From Volvox africanus (Eukaryota; Chlorophyta; Chlorophyceae; Chlamydomonadales; Volvocaceae), in assembly GCA_030268105.1 (NCBI GenBank), contig BSDZ01000023.1:434001-498000 (forward strand): a stretch of DNA of 64,000 bases, in the 5' to 3' direction. A program made the translations under genes and the position numbers. Each line of letters begins with the position of its first letter. Position 1 is the first letter of the stretch. The notes beneath the pieces were generated by a model. The model saw only the letters and a list, made by a program, of their open reading frames with translations, did not search any database and was not told where the DNA came from. This document shows, in pieces, positions 23,300 through 35,175 of this stretch.

Positions 23300-26137
23300 T
23301 TGTGAAGCTTTGGAGCATTGGAGATGCGTCTATGATGGCTACGGTGCTTTGCAGGACATGTATGGCTTACCTTCATTTTGTAATTCCTTAAACCAGCCGG
23401 TGATGCTGCTCCCGTGCTTCACTTATGAGGTAGAGCGCATGAAGAGTCATGCGTTCACTACTCACGGCTGTAAGTCGAACTGAAAGTCCCCATCAAAGAT
23501 TCTTTACCGCATCGTTTCCGCGCTGATGTTGGTCGTTGTGGGTTGTGATGATATTTGCTTTCTTGGAAACCTACAGCTTCCAACAAAGTTGTCCAGAGCT
23601 TCAGGTCTGTGCTGAGCCTGCTCCGAGCTACTCCGCCGACCTGACGTGCACCACGTCACCTGACGCTTAGGCGGCGCCTCTTAAATAACTTTCCGGGTGT
23701 ATAACTTGGTTAGCTTTTCTTCGGAAGCGGGTGCATTCTTGCCGCCACACACCTTCAGCCACAAGTTGAAATGTGCGCGCTGCAGGTTCGCTTCCAGAAT
23801 TCAGTACAAGTGTCTGGTTATCGCTGCTCAGCCGTGATGGGAAGGCGCCTGCATGACGTGTAGTTTTAAAGTGAGCACGTCGAATCCTGGACTGGCCTGA
23901 GTCGGAGTTTACTGAGTTCTGAAATTCCTGCTAAATATATTTTAATGTAATATCCTTATAAAATCAATGCGCTTTGTGATAGGTAAGTCTGATGTGTAGG
24001 TAAACAATCCCTCCCATATTTCCAGTCGTTAGACTGAACGTTGGGCAATTTATACAGCTACTAAGGCATAGTATTATATATACAAAAACGTTAGCTCCTG
24101 CAAAGTTAATAATGATGATGACCACCTGCAAAGTAACCGGCATAGGATTGCGGTTCGTTGCGCCCTACTGCACCAAGGATTGTAGTACGGCTGTGAATTC
24201 AGCAAGTTAAGTCCTTATGTAAGTACAGTTTAGATTCTAATGACATTTTACTGATTTCACTCGCCGTTCACATCAAGAAACGCCTGCGGACGACTCTGAC
24301 CAACGTTGGTTGTACAAGGTTGTATGAGCAGCGTTACATATAACACAGTTATAACCGCATAGCGTAGTTCTTGAATTCCTACTTCAAATAACAAATTGTA
24401 TTACTTGAAACATACAATTAACATAAAACTCTTCACTTGATACCTGTTAGTGTGCCGTCTTGTTGATAAAGGTGAAACCGCGACGCGCTGACCATCGTAC
24501 AGAGATGACTGTTTGCCTGTTGCCGGGCATTTTCATCCTCCGTCTTTGGCCTCCGTCAAGTCGAGCACGGTAGTTTCAAGTTCGAGTCCCGTAAATGGAA
24601 CGTGGACTGCTTGCACACGTTGCCGCATGTACCCTGCGCTCGCGGACAACTCGTCACTCATCGCATGGATCGGGATTATAATGGGCCATACAGATGAGAC
24701 CTCATACGTGCTGGACGTCGCACGATCGCACGACATAGACGATCTGCCAGCTTCGGATTTGCCGAGAGCGGCGGTGGATGGGCTGTCCGAACGTACAGCA
24801 ACAATGAGTGGGCCACCTTCTACCTACCATCTTCATTCTCCAACACTTGCCCAGCAAGGTGACGATGCTCTCAGTCACCCCGACCGGTTCCTCAAAATTG
24901 CAACGAGATCAGCGGGAAAGCCTCCCTGCCTCAAAAAGCGGCTGTAGAAGTACGTCCAGCATAGACTTAGCAGCTTATTACCAAGTCTCATTTCATCGTA
25001 GGCACACCTACCACCTTTTCCAAAGTTCGCATCCCAGGAATACGGCACCGTTGCAAAGGAAAAACCACAACTGATGTTTTTCCTTTGTTATGGCATCGCA
25101 AGCCCTTTTACATCTGATGCACGGGCTTTGATTCTCTTCTAGGTGGAGGCAAAATTTATGATGACGTGTACGATACGATTACGGATTTTGCAACACAGAT
25201 ATGCTTTGCATGCAGCTATTCGCTCGGCTCAATGTTGATCCCCATGTGCGGCACTTACTACGACGCTGTACGCACTGGATTAATTAAGGCAACAACGGCA
25301 TCTGCCAGGCTTAAGCGGTATTTGATATCCAATCTCCAGCTACTCGTCGACGGACTGTAGGAACTCTTTGGGCACCCGGCCACCGGACAGGACACGACCC
25401 CTGCGTTGAACCCTTAGTTGCTGCCCATGAGGGGGGGAACATCTTATCATAGTCAAGGCATCGCTTTCCCGCCCTCCTATTTCCTGGTTCATGACGTACA
25501 CATTGGTGCATCTTCCAGTGTGCTAATTAGTTTTGTGTTTCTGTTAATTCCCAGGATGCCCGCAACCTGATGGTATAAGCCAGACGAAGCCAGCTACTCT
25601 CCAGACATCAGCCATGTTCACTCCTCCCGTCCTCCCTCCCACAGATTGCAATAAACACCGTGGATGGGTCCCCATCCCACTCGCCAATCCAAATTAAAAA
25701 TGTGCACAATGTGCCAAAACAATTGTTGATCTAGAGCGTTATGGAACCTGTACTCATCCTGCATTGAAGTTCACATAGCCGCAGCGAGAATCGTACAAGC
25801 GTTAGCTCTCGACGACTTAGCTCCAAGTCCTGACATTTTGTCCTCAAAGTTGATGAAGGATGGAACTTGGATGGCCTTCAGGAATTCGCTCAAGTTGGGC
25901 CGGTCCACCAAAACTATTGCAAACATCAAAACGAAGTACCCGCGTTGTCTTAGTGCCGGTATCAGCCACAGGTGCACGCGGACAATACGTTCCGTCGCGA
26001 TAATTTTGAAGTCGGCCCATAAATGGCATGTATTTGTTTGTAAGACAACCGGATGAATCGTCGCCCCCGAATCGACGTGTCAGCGTTGTGGTCGCATCAT
26101 CCTTTGTCCAGCTTCCCAACGAACCAACCAACAACAA
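23300..26137. other. Gene-poor stretch between family members A and B
   Basis: Mostly AT-rich. Short frames with some coding character appear at 24533-24736 (-), 25166-25360 (+) and 25771-26137 (-), but none has a recognisable domain and I cannot link them by splicing. Confidence 0.4.
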
Positions 26138-28171
26138 TTAGCCGCAAGTTGCTGCGGGTCTGCCTGTTGAGGGCCAAATGCTGCCGAGCCGGGAAGGGCG
26201 GTTCCTCTTGACAGATGAGGAAGCAGCCGCAAGCAGAGGCGGCGGGGCCACCGCCACTAGCTCCGCTGGGCCACCTCGGCTGTCGGCACTTGTCAACAGT
26301 GGATTTGCGGCCCATGAGTCAGTGAACGCCGTGGGTGCTGACGGCGACCGCTCTGATGCACCAGTGGTGTACGCCGCCCCGCATGCGAGCGCAGCACGAA
26401 GCCGGTAAGTCTCGGCGCATTTGGGCAAGGGCTCTGTCAAGGCTTCCGCGCGCTCACGACCATATACCCCCACGCCGCCCATCTCCCCTGATGGCACGTC
26501 GCCGCAGCCACCAACCCTGCCGCCACCAGGCGATAAATCTTCCAGGCAATCTAGCGCTGTAAAAGAAGGTGCCGTTGCGCTACGGCCCTCTACGCCGCAG
26601 CATTTGTCATAGCCGAAGGAAGCCCTGCTGACGTGGTGGAGATGCCCATGTCCACATCCCAGCCAGGGCAAGCTTGCCATCCATTCGCGTAGAAAGCGAG
26701 GCCGATGGTCCCGCCGACCTGCTAGCCTGTCCAGGAATGCAGCATCGCCGACCGCGGCGCTAGCTGACGGACCAGCAGTGCCGTTGAGGGCTGTGCTTGC
26801 CGCCGTAGGTGACGATTCGAGACTCCGTGAGGAAATAGAAGAGGTCGCCGTCACTAGGCCGCCCACTTCCCCGCCGCCGTCACCTTGACGCACCACCCCG
26901 ACGAACGATGGAGCCGACGTCGTACGACCCAGCAGAATCCGACAACGCGACGGCGTTGGGGTTAAGCTGCGACCGCCGCCGCCTACACGGGGCCGCTGAG
27001 GGGCTTTAAAGCGACATGGCTCAGTTGACGGCTCACGTGGATCTGGTCTGTCAGAGTCGTTCGTCGTGCAGTGGTCGCAGTATGCTTGTCGTACCTCCGC
27101 ACCGTTCCCTGATATGCCGGCAGCGGTTCTAGACGTTACTGACCTGTCTCGGTCGCTGCCCTCTCCGGCTGTAGAGGAATATCTTATTGTACGCAGTATC
27201 TTTCCAGTTAACAAGGTTACGGTGCTCCAGGCCGTGGCCGCTGTCGCCACCGGTACGTGCTTAGCCTGAGGGCCACGACCGTTATTGATACCACCCCTAC
27301 CGCTCTCAATCCCTCCACCGCCGCCGCCAGTGCTGGACGCAACGGCGTTTGCAGGATTGCGGGTACTGTTTTTACCGTTGCCGCCATCGTTACCGCCGCG
27401 CTTCCTGTCCACGAAATCACCGCTGCTTCTGCTACTGCAGCTGCTCAGATGGCTGCCACTGCCCCCGTGACCCCCCCCGCACTCCTCATATCGTATCTGG
27501 CACCGGGAGCTGGAGGCAGCCGCGCAGCGGGCTTGCAGACGTGCACGTTGCAGATCGCTGTCGAAGCTCCAGTCCGCCTGTAATGGCGCCTGCAATTTCC
27601 TCCTGGAGTTCAGCATCAGCAGCCGTGGCGGAATCATGGCTACCGCCACTGCCGCCGCTGACGTTGCCGCTGCTGCGGCCGCAGCCCGCAGGGCCACAGG
27701 TGACTTAATGGAGCCTTCGGCATCAGGGGGCACTGCCTGGGGTTGTGGCTGACCACCACCACCGCCGCAGCCCTGCTGCAACCCCTGCACAGGGTATTGG
27801 GTCAGCTCCCCCGAGGAGCACAGCAGCACTGCCCCCGCTGCACCATCCACGGAGCCAGGCTGGCCCTTCCGCTGTTTTGATAATGAAGTGGCCGCTCCAC
27901 CACGTGCCCGCCGGGAGGCACCGTGGCTACCTCTGGCGTAACCAGGCAGAAAAATAGACGATGCAGCGAAGTCGGCGCTGCAGCGTGTCTCGCTGCCGAG
28001 CGGTGGCCGCACGGTGTTCGGCAATTCCCCCCCGTCTGTCGTCTGGTTTTGGAGCAGGCACGAATGGCACTGGCCTCCGTGGGGACCTTGGATGAGCTGG
28101 AGATAACCTGGGAAATCGACGCAGATGCTGAGCCGGGCTGCGGTGCGGGGTAGAGGTGGCGGGTGGGCCAT
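26138..28171 (-). CDS. Unknown protein, repeated local family, member B
   Basis: Function not recognised. The single open frame extends up to 28216; I choose the Met at 28171 because MAHPPPLPRTAARLSICVD then aligns with the start of member A. Shared blocks: VDFPGYLQ near the N-terminus, a degenerate GSVDGAAGAVLL block, and WSFDSDLQRARLQAR with IRYEE (Trp codon 27569-27571), about 200 residues from the start as in A. The acidic run and the RSRDSR block of A are not evident; instead there is a Gly/Ser/Arg-rich middle and a TSAPSF motif resembling SAPAF of member E. Orientation is the same as A, about 3 kb away, consistent with tandem duplication. Confidence 0.65.
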   Translation of the reverse strand: MAHPPPLPRTAARLSICVDFPGYLQLIQGPHGGQCHSCLLQNQTTDGGELPNTVRPPLGSETRCSADFAASSIFLPGYARGSHGASRRARGGAATSLSKQRKGQPGSVDGAAGAVLLCSSGELTQYPVQGLQQGCGGGGGQPQPQAVPPDAEGSIKSPVALRAAAAAAATSAAAVAVAMIPPRLLMLNSRRKLQAPLQADWSFDSDLQRARLQARCAAASSSRCQIRYEECGGGHGGSGSHLSSCSSRSSGDFVDRKRGGNDGGNGKNSTRNPANAVASSTGGGGGGIESGRGGINNGRGPQAKHVPVATAATAWSTVTLLTGKILRTIRYSSTAGEGSDRDRSVTSRTAAGISGNGAEVRQAYCDHCTTNDSDRPDPREPSTEPCRFKAPQRPRVGGGGRSLTPTPSRCRILLGRTTSAPSFVGVVRQGDGGGEVGGLVTATSSISSRSLESSPTAASTALNGTAGPSASAAVGDAAFLDRLAGRRDHRPRFLREWMASLPWLGCGHGHLHHVSRASFGYDKCCGVEGRSATAPSFTALDCLEDLSPGGGRVGGCGDVPSGEMGGVGVYGRERAEALTEPLPKCAETYRLRAALACGAAYTTGASERSPSAPTAFTDSWAANPLLTSADSRGGPAELVAVAPPPLLAAASSSVKRNRPSRLGSIWPSTGRPAATCG

Positions 28172-31100
28172 GCTGGGCGGCGATGGCGCCACAACAAAGA
28201 CACCGGCGCTGGGCACTGAGGACTGGTGGCAGGTAAGAGTGATTGCGGCTTAAAGGCGGCTCCTCAACCATACACTGCAACGGTTGGTGTGGCGTGTTAT
28301 ATGCCGCTTGTCACGATGGCATCGAGACTGCGTGTAATTGGTAATTGGGGTTGCTGTCCTAGCTGCCTCAGGCTTGCATAGGTGCTCTCAGGCTTCCCCC
28401 GGCCTTCTGGCGGTATTCAGAAGGGCCTGTGGTTTGAAAGATTTGTTTGGAGTCGCAAATTAGTATGCGGGGAATCAATGTCTACCTCGAGGAGTCCATC
28501 GAGGTGCATCTCCAAGCACGCTGCTAAAGGCAACCTTGCGGCACTGATTGTATGGCCGTCGGCCGGCCTGGTGAAAACAATTGCCAACGACCGGGAACGT
28601 TTTGTTTATCATTTAACAAGCTTTCGGAATCCAAGCGGTAGGAGCGTGGTGATATATTGCCGCTAAAACAATGCAGGCAAATTGTAACCGGATTGTTGGC
28701 TTGGCAGACAGTTAGGCTGAACGTCCACCGCGAACCGTAGCTATTTTTACTCAAAATAAAATTTGCTAACTTAGACTTACTTCATCAGTAAACTCCGACG
28801 AAACGCCTTTATTGCGCAAACTGGCATAGCAGCCCATCGACACGAAGCTGAACCAGCAGGGCATGCAATATAAGTAATGTAATGATTATTTATTTTTGCA
28901 TTACATTGACAAAGTTAGCGCTGACCATCGCCATAGAGAGCGCCAGGTAAGGCCCTGTTGGCATAGAAAAACCCAATCTTGAAACATTATACATCTTAAG
29001 TGCATGATGGGTAGTTTTAATAATAATACATAATTCCTGCCTGGATCAACCTCGATTAAACAAGCTCCATGCTTCCATCCCATTCCTTGACAGCGCTTAC
29101 AGCGTCCCAGGATGTAATCCAGTAATATATTTGTGAACTCCGAAATATACTTTGGTAAACTGAAACATATTATTAGAATGGCTTGGCAAAACCTAGTCTG
29201 AGCCGATTGTAAGGGAAGGCAAGGGCGGCTGGACGAGCATTTGGTTTCCCGAAGTTCCGTATTCCGCACGGAGTGGCTTCAAGGCGATCAAGTTCCAATC
29301 CTGAAGGAAGTTATGTTTACACAGTACAATGCGGCGCGCATAAATCAGAAACCAGCGTCCAATTACAAGCTCCAAGATACTTAAATTCGGAAGTGCTTAG
29401 ATCAGTAGGTAGCGGTTACGTTATAACATATCTGGGCGGGAGATCAGTAGGGCCTTCAGCCAAATCATACATTAGCTGTCAATTCTATATTTACGGGGGG
29501 TCCGCTGCTCATAACTACGCAATCATAGCTCCCTGAACAAAACCAAAGTACTTAACTGAAGATGAGAAAAAAAGTGCATTGCAAACTAGAAGCCATGTCA
29601 ATGCGTGACCTATTAGGCTCTGCGTGACCCTGCCTGCGAGGCCTCTTGGGGTGGCTGCCCACTGTACAGATTCAGAGCTCACTGTGTTAACCTCCGCTCG
29701 AGTCCTCGCGGGCTTCAGCCTGTATCACCCACCGGGACATGATTGAAGGGAGACTAGATTCTACTGAGGATGACTCCATCAGTTGGAATATTTTAAGCAC
29801 CCTTCCTGCACTATGAATTTCTTTATATACATACGGACCATGGCCTTCCGATTCAAGAGCTGAGATGGCCAGGGAAGACTGCACTGAAGTACTTCAAACT
29901 TATATACTGAAGTTTCTGAGTCTCAGGGAGCTCAATTGAATTCTATGTATGTGATGAAGTGTCTCAGACTCAGAAATGCGTATTCAGCTTGAAAGGGCCA
30001 TCCGCTTCAAACTTATCCGGTTCAAAGGCACTTGCTGAAAGACAAGACTCCTGTGGCACTATGTGGCCAATTGCTCACCAACCACCCGTCTACTTCCGCT
30101 GAAGGGCCCTGCCTCTCCCATTTCCCTCCCTCTTCCTACTGAACCCCCCTTACATACATAGGCTGCCTATGATGCATGCAATAGCACATTTCCAACACCC
30201 TTCAAGTTGATTGCCTCTTTTCATCATTCAGTTCAGAATGCAAAAGCAGTGGAAGTAGCGAAAGTATCAAGAGCAGCCAAGGTCCCATTTCTCAGCAGGG
30301 TCAAGATATAGGGATCAAAGTTAGATGCGTGTGCACTTTGAAAGCACATCCATACATAGCTCGATAGGTTTGGAAATGCAAATATATCGTCTGATAACTC
30401 GAAGAAGTGTAAGTAGTGAAAGTTGTGAAGGTAGCTCGAAGGGCAGCAAAGGTAGCAAACGCAGGGCATCTCGCTCAATGCTACTCGACGGAGACCATAC
30501 GTACATGCGTAAATAAGAAAGCTAGTGGGTCTCTCCTGCGATGCCAAATTTACATCATACATGCTCAAAAATCGAGTTCGGACCATTTTCCTCGCCGTAC
30601 ATTTCCATGAAGATACCTCGCCATTTCGATTAAGGTGGTGGATATTTTATTCATGATTATACAGGTCCTGCCCGAGGATTACCGATAAATGGATCGGTGA
30701 CACGCCTTATACGCTCGAAATCTCATTGAATTATTTAACTACTGCCGCGCGATTTCATTACACACTGCAACTTACAGTCCATTGCCCCATTGCATATGAC
30801 CCATGGTACGGCCTTGCACGACATGGAGATGTTTGTTAATCCAGTGACATCGATAATGTGATGCCGGGAAACGGCCACACTGCCGTGAGATAACTGACAT
30901 TTATGACTGACTGATATATGGGTCGGGCAGTATTAGAAATATACTGCCAAAAGTGAGACTGGGTACTGCGCTCTGCTGCTGGACGTGGGAGCGAGTTCAG
31001 CAGCAGAGCCATGTACCTTGCCAAACAATTTGCAGTATATTTCGAGTAGATGACTGAACCGGGTTTATACCAATGGCAGGCGCCAAAGTGCCAATGCATT

Positions 31101-31213
31101 ATTGCTGCACAGTGCAGATATACTGAGTGCATCTCACTGTCACTCATTGCACGTCTCAACACAGGTTGATATGCGATATATTTGCATCGAATATTCGGGT
31201 ACTGAGGCGCCGC

Positions 31214-31232
31214 TATATATATATATATATAT
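31214..31232. repeat. (AT)n microsatellite
   Basis: Uninterrupted TA dinucleotide run. Confidence 0.95.
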
Positions 31233-32490
31233 CCCGGTCTGGGAACTGTGTTGTCGTTAACTGGAGATGGCTCAAGCTCCGTATATGTACGGCAACCACA
31301 CACGTACAATGGTACAAATCCAATCATCCGCATGTTACGATACGCCGAATGTTGTGCTAGCTAAGGACCGGTCGTTACGCATACTCCTGGCAATGTATCA
31401 GCCATGCAATGCTGGTCATCATGCGAAACCGAGTGCCCCGACTGCGGAACCCGGATTCAAGAGTGCAACAGAAGCCATGATGCTGTGCTATGCTGTCAAT
31501 GCTGTGCTGTGCTATGCTGGCCGACCATTTTGAGTCTTTGATCCACCACCACAGACAGATAGGCAAAAATAACAATGATCCCACCACGATCTTGCTGACA
31601 TTGACACTGACCCAATGGCCTTGCAAGCAACCGCCATCTTCGAGAGGTCGTATCTACCTAGGTAGGACATAATAAGGTCAGGAAGGATGACGGCCAGCGT
31701 TGGTGGAAAAAATATCAATGTCTCCAGAACCGAGTATTTAAGCGGCGCCGTGCACCCATCATCTACAACTTAGGGCGGCCGCGTTCAGCTACCACCATCA
31801 TCATCACCATCACCACCACCAATCACCAGCAGGAAATAAGGAAACGGAGCTGTCGGTGAAGTGCGCGAGATGATACTTGTGGCTGTGGTGAAGATTCTCG
31901 GACCATATGTGAGTCCATTCTTTCCGTACCTATTTTTTCTTGTACCTCTTCCCCCCTGCAGCTCGCCTCCACACGCACCGAGCGGGCCCCCTGCCGCAGA
32001 CCGCCTCTCTACCTGATTGCCCAATAAGATATAATAAGACTCAACATCATATTAATATTAAAATAGATATACCTTCACAGAAAATATAAGGCTGCTGCAT
32101 TCAGACACACCCCAAGAGCGTGCCGCCAAATGAATGGGGATGCATTGATGCCCTTTGCTGGAAAATTGATCGAGTAAAACAAAGTCGATCTTGGCACCGA
32201 CCGCCAATGGTCAGCGAAAGATTGTTCGGCGACGAGCTCGGCCACTGCCGCTGCCGCTCACGCACGAGGCGTTTCATGCCAACTAGAAATTGTCTGGGTC
32301 GCTGCTCGATAATGAGGATGAAGATGAGGATGCGCTTGTTCATTTTTTCGTGCTGCGTTTCGAAAGGAGCTCAAAAAATAATATTGTGTTTATTTGGAAA
32401 TGTACGACAAATTTCCCCACGTCCGCCAGCCGCATACACATGTGCGAGAGGCCTTTTCTTCATTCACCTGCATCCGGTACATCCGGTACG

Positions 32491-32515
32491 TGCATGCATG
32501 CATGCATGCATGCAT
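32491..32515. repeat. (TGCA)n self-complementary microsatellite
   Basis: Six tandem TGCA units, palindromic in sum, preceded by a 9-base direct duplication (catccggta). Confidence 0.95.
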
Positions 32516-32802
32516 CTACCCACACACACAAAATCATTTGTCAAGCAAGGCCAAAGCAATTTTTATGTCCTACAATACCACTCGGGCGATCCGACCAATG
32601 CGACCCATTCGGTAGTTTTCGCTAAATACGACCATCTCCAACTCCCAACTCCCAACTCCTGAACGGATCTCACTACGTGGCACATCCAATACTTACTCTG
32701 CAACCAACGTTTCCCTCATATGGTCCTGTCTTGGAATTAGGGTTGGTGATTGTTCCTGCGTTGAGAAGCCCACGGAGGGATAATCTGCCAGGGTGCGAAT
32801 CG

Positions 32803-35175
32803 CTACCGCTGGAAGATCATGGCGGCAGACCGATGGGTCACCCGAAGAGCAAGGTCCTCGTTTATCATCTCAGACTCCCTTTCATCAACCGCCGCTGCGG
32901 CGTCGTCGGTCCACTCGGCACAACCCATACTGTGCGTCTCCATTTGACTCAACGGAGTGAACTGCGGCTCGGGGCCCCCTGGAGCGCTGAGCTGTCGCAG
33001 CCTTCGAGCAACTGACGATCGGCCGTCGCGACGGCCGGCTACGGTGGCGGTTGTGGTGGCAGTGGCGGTGGCGGTGTGGACGTCCATTCCACCGGAAGGC
33101 ATGCTGAAACGAATTCGGGGGGGGCCGATCGTCCCATCGGCGAAATCGAACGCTGCTGCCGAAGCTGCTGCTGTCACGGAAGTTGCGGCATCCGAGGCTG
33201 AGTACGGAAACACGGCCATAAAGGTGCTCATTACGGGTGCACCAGATTCTCCTTTCCCCGCAAGAGCTGTGGCGACGTCGTTTGCCCCGACGATGCCGTA
33301 CCTGGGCCCTGCACTTCGCGTCGTGACGCCGCCGCCGCCGCCGCATTGCTGGTTTATTGATGGCGTGGTGACGCGCGGTGACCGGGCTTGCTGCGCTAGG
33401 CGTGCTCGATGGACTGTCGTACTATCTCGTGAGGCCGTCACTGATAGCAGCCGCTCCTCGCTGCCTGACCGCGAACGATGGCTCAGGCGACTGTTCATCA
33501 GGCGAGTGAGCTGGTCGCGTGTGCTGCGGCCACTGGCGGCGGTTATAGCAGTGGGAGCATCAGTCTTGCTGGCACCAGCACCTTCATCTCCATCTCTGGG
33601 TACATCACAACTGCGCGCGCGCCCTACACCTCCCCTGCCATCCCTGCGGTCGCCGCCGCCTCCGTCATGGTCCTCATATTGCACATCACCGCGTGCGCCA
33701 TCGGGTTTTCCTCCGTCATCGCTGCACGCAGCCATCTTCCTCATGCCACCGCCACCGCCGCCATCCCCACCGCCGCCGTTGGAACTTTCCTTGCTGTGCT
33801 CTTCGCTGCTAGTGCTCTTGCCACTGCCGAACTGTCTGTCCGCGTGGAACGCCCGCAAAAGACGTTCCAGCCATCTAGGCCGCCGTGGTAACTCCAACTC
33901 TCGCGATCGGGCCCCGCCGCCGCCGCCGCCGCCACGACATACCTCCTCTCCTGGAGCAGAATACGTACCCCCTGCAGCTGCTGTGGTGCAACGTGCCTGT
34001 GGCCTGTCACTCTGAGGATCAGACCCCACATGGAAGGACGACGGGGTATAGAAGGGAGAGGCAATCGGCAAAAGAGGGGCCACTGCGTTTACAGAGTGCC
34101 CGTGCCTACTTTGGTAGTGGGCCATCGATGGGAGGTTGCTTCTAGACTCCGCGTAGCCACTCACTTGCGGTGGCAGCGGTGGCAGCGGCGGCGGCAGTGA
34201 TGATGATGATGACGGAGCTGCGGATGAATTCCAGCTCCCTCTAGCTCTGGCCAAGGCAGCTGCCTCGGTAGTGTTGGTGGATACAGGCAGCGCTGGCCTG
34301 TCTTCTACAGTCCCCGCCCCCACCGCCCCCTTGTTATAGCCCTCATCTGCTCCAGCTGCCACTGCTGCCAGTGATATCTCCGAGATCTGCCGTGTTGCCA
34401 ATGTCACAGCGTCTGCCGCCGCGTCAACGGACTTGCGCGCCATTGCGCGCATTGAGCACAAGGTGGTAACTGACACCGCATCGACATACACCGCCGCCGT
34501 GCAGCCGCCGCCATCGTGGATGCGAGAGGCGGTGAGGACACGATCCGATGGGCTCTTCGAGATTATCGAGCTGTTTGTTCCTCTGTGATAAGTCTGCCTT
34601 CCACCACTGAATGTCTCCGACATGCCATTCGCATGGAAGCTGGCAGCATCAGGTGACCGTGGCGGCAGCCGAGGAGCCCCCTCCCTGACGACAACGGCGC
34701 TCTCTAAGGTTGGTGAACCTGGAAGGGAGGGCATTGCGCCCAGTATCGAACTAATCAGCCGGGCGTTATTAGCACCGCTGGTGGAAAGGTCAGGGCTGGG
34801 ATAACAGGCTGCTAGCACGGGCTCCACGGATGCGTCGCCGTCGTCACCGCCGCCATCTCCACAGGCGGCGAATGCGGCGGCTGCGGCGGCGCCGAGACGT
34901 TCGTTGCGATTGGGCTTCGGCAGCATTAACAGCGGCCGCTGCCGGCGTGTAGGGCGAGGCATGGCAAGAGTATGGAGAGAAAGGGCCGGGTGGGGGAATA
35001 GTGTTGGGTTCTTGGGTTGGATGCCGCATGTGCGGAGCATCATAAGGATGAAATGTGCGGCAAGGTTTGGAAAGAGGAGCGAACGTTCTATATGTCGCTG
35101 GGTGAAAGGGTGCAAAAAGCAAAAAACGTACGGGAGGATTGTAGCGACGTGGAAACTTGGTGATGTCACATCCAC
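32803..35175 (-). CDS. Unknown protein, repeated local family, member C
   Basis: Function not recognised. Open frame of 790 codons; the true start may be a later Met such as the one before PRPTRRQRP at about residue 73. Family blocks: RKSVDAAADAVTLATRQ (matching the RASVDAAA block of A and E); WLERLLRAF followed by a charged linker, at the place of the leucine-rich block; SRDSTTVHRARLAQQA (matching FRSRDSRLVHRVRLA of A); and IRFSMPSGG (matching VWFRCP of A and LKFHLPGG of D). The WSFDSDLQRAR block is not recognisable. The remainder is Ser/Gly/Ala/Pro-rich with long glycine tracts. Minus strand, like A, B and E. Confidence 0.6.
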   Translation of the reverse strand: MDVTSPSFHVATILPYVFCFLHPFTQRHIERSLLFPNLAAHFILMMLRTCGIQPKNPTLFPHPALSLHTLAMPRPTRRQRPLLMLPKPNRNERLGAAAAAAFAACGDGGGDDGDASVEPVLAACYPSPDLSTSGANNARLISSILGAMPSLPGSPTLESAVVVREGAPRLPPRSPDAASFHANGMSETFSGGRQTYHRGTNSSIISKSPSDRVLTASRIHDGGGCTAAVYVDAVSVTTLCSMRAMARKSVDAAADAVTLATRQISEISLAAVAAGADEGYNKGAVGAGTVEDRPALPVSTNTTEAAALARARGSWNSSAAPSSSSSLPPPLPPLPPQVSGYAESRSNLPSMAHYQSRHGHSVNAVAPLLPIASPFYTPSSFHVGSDPQSDRPQARCTTAAAGGTYSAPGEEVCRGGGGGGGARSRELELPRRPRWLERLLRAFHADRQFGSGKSTSSEEHSKESSNGGGGDGGGGGGMRKMAACSDDGGKPDGARGDVQYEDHDGGGGDRRDGRGGVGRARSCDVPRDGDEGAGASKTDAPTAITAASGRSTRDQLTRLMNSRLSHRSRSGSEERLLSVTASRDSTTVHRARLAQQARSPRVTTPSINQQCGGGGGVTTRSAGPRYGIVGANDVATALAGKGESGAPVMSTFMAVFPYSASDAATSVTAAASAAAFDFADGTIGPPRIRFSMPSGGMDVHTATATATTTATVAGRRDGRSSVARRLRQLSAPGGPEPQFTPLSQMETHSMGCAEWTDDAAAAVDERESEMINEDLALRVTHRSAAMIFQR

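Larger units (their letters stand above)
28217..32802. other. AT-rich gene-poor stretch with simple repeats
   Basis: No supportable gene. It holds an (AT)n run at 31214-31232, a (TGCA)n self-complementary run at 32491-32515, a short inverted repeat at 29913-29926/29963-29976, and two similar GAA/GTAG-rich pieces around 30240-30280 and 30410-30460. Confidence 0.5.

Noticed and set aside
24560..24600. B-box-like GTTCGAGTCCC resembling part of a tRNA gene
   Set aside because: No matching A box or cloverleaf arms at proper spacing upstream on either strand.
32957..34015. 352-codon open frame on the + strand
   Set aside because: It is the antisense shadow of family member C in GC-rich sequence; the minus-strand frame is longer and carries the family motifs.
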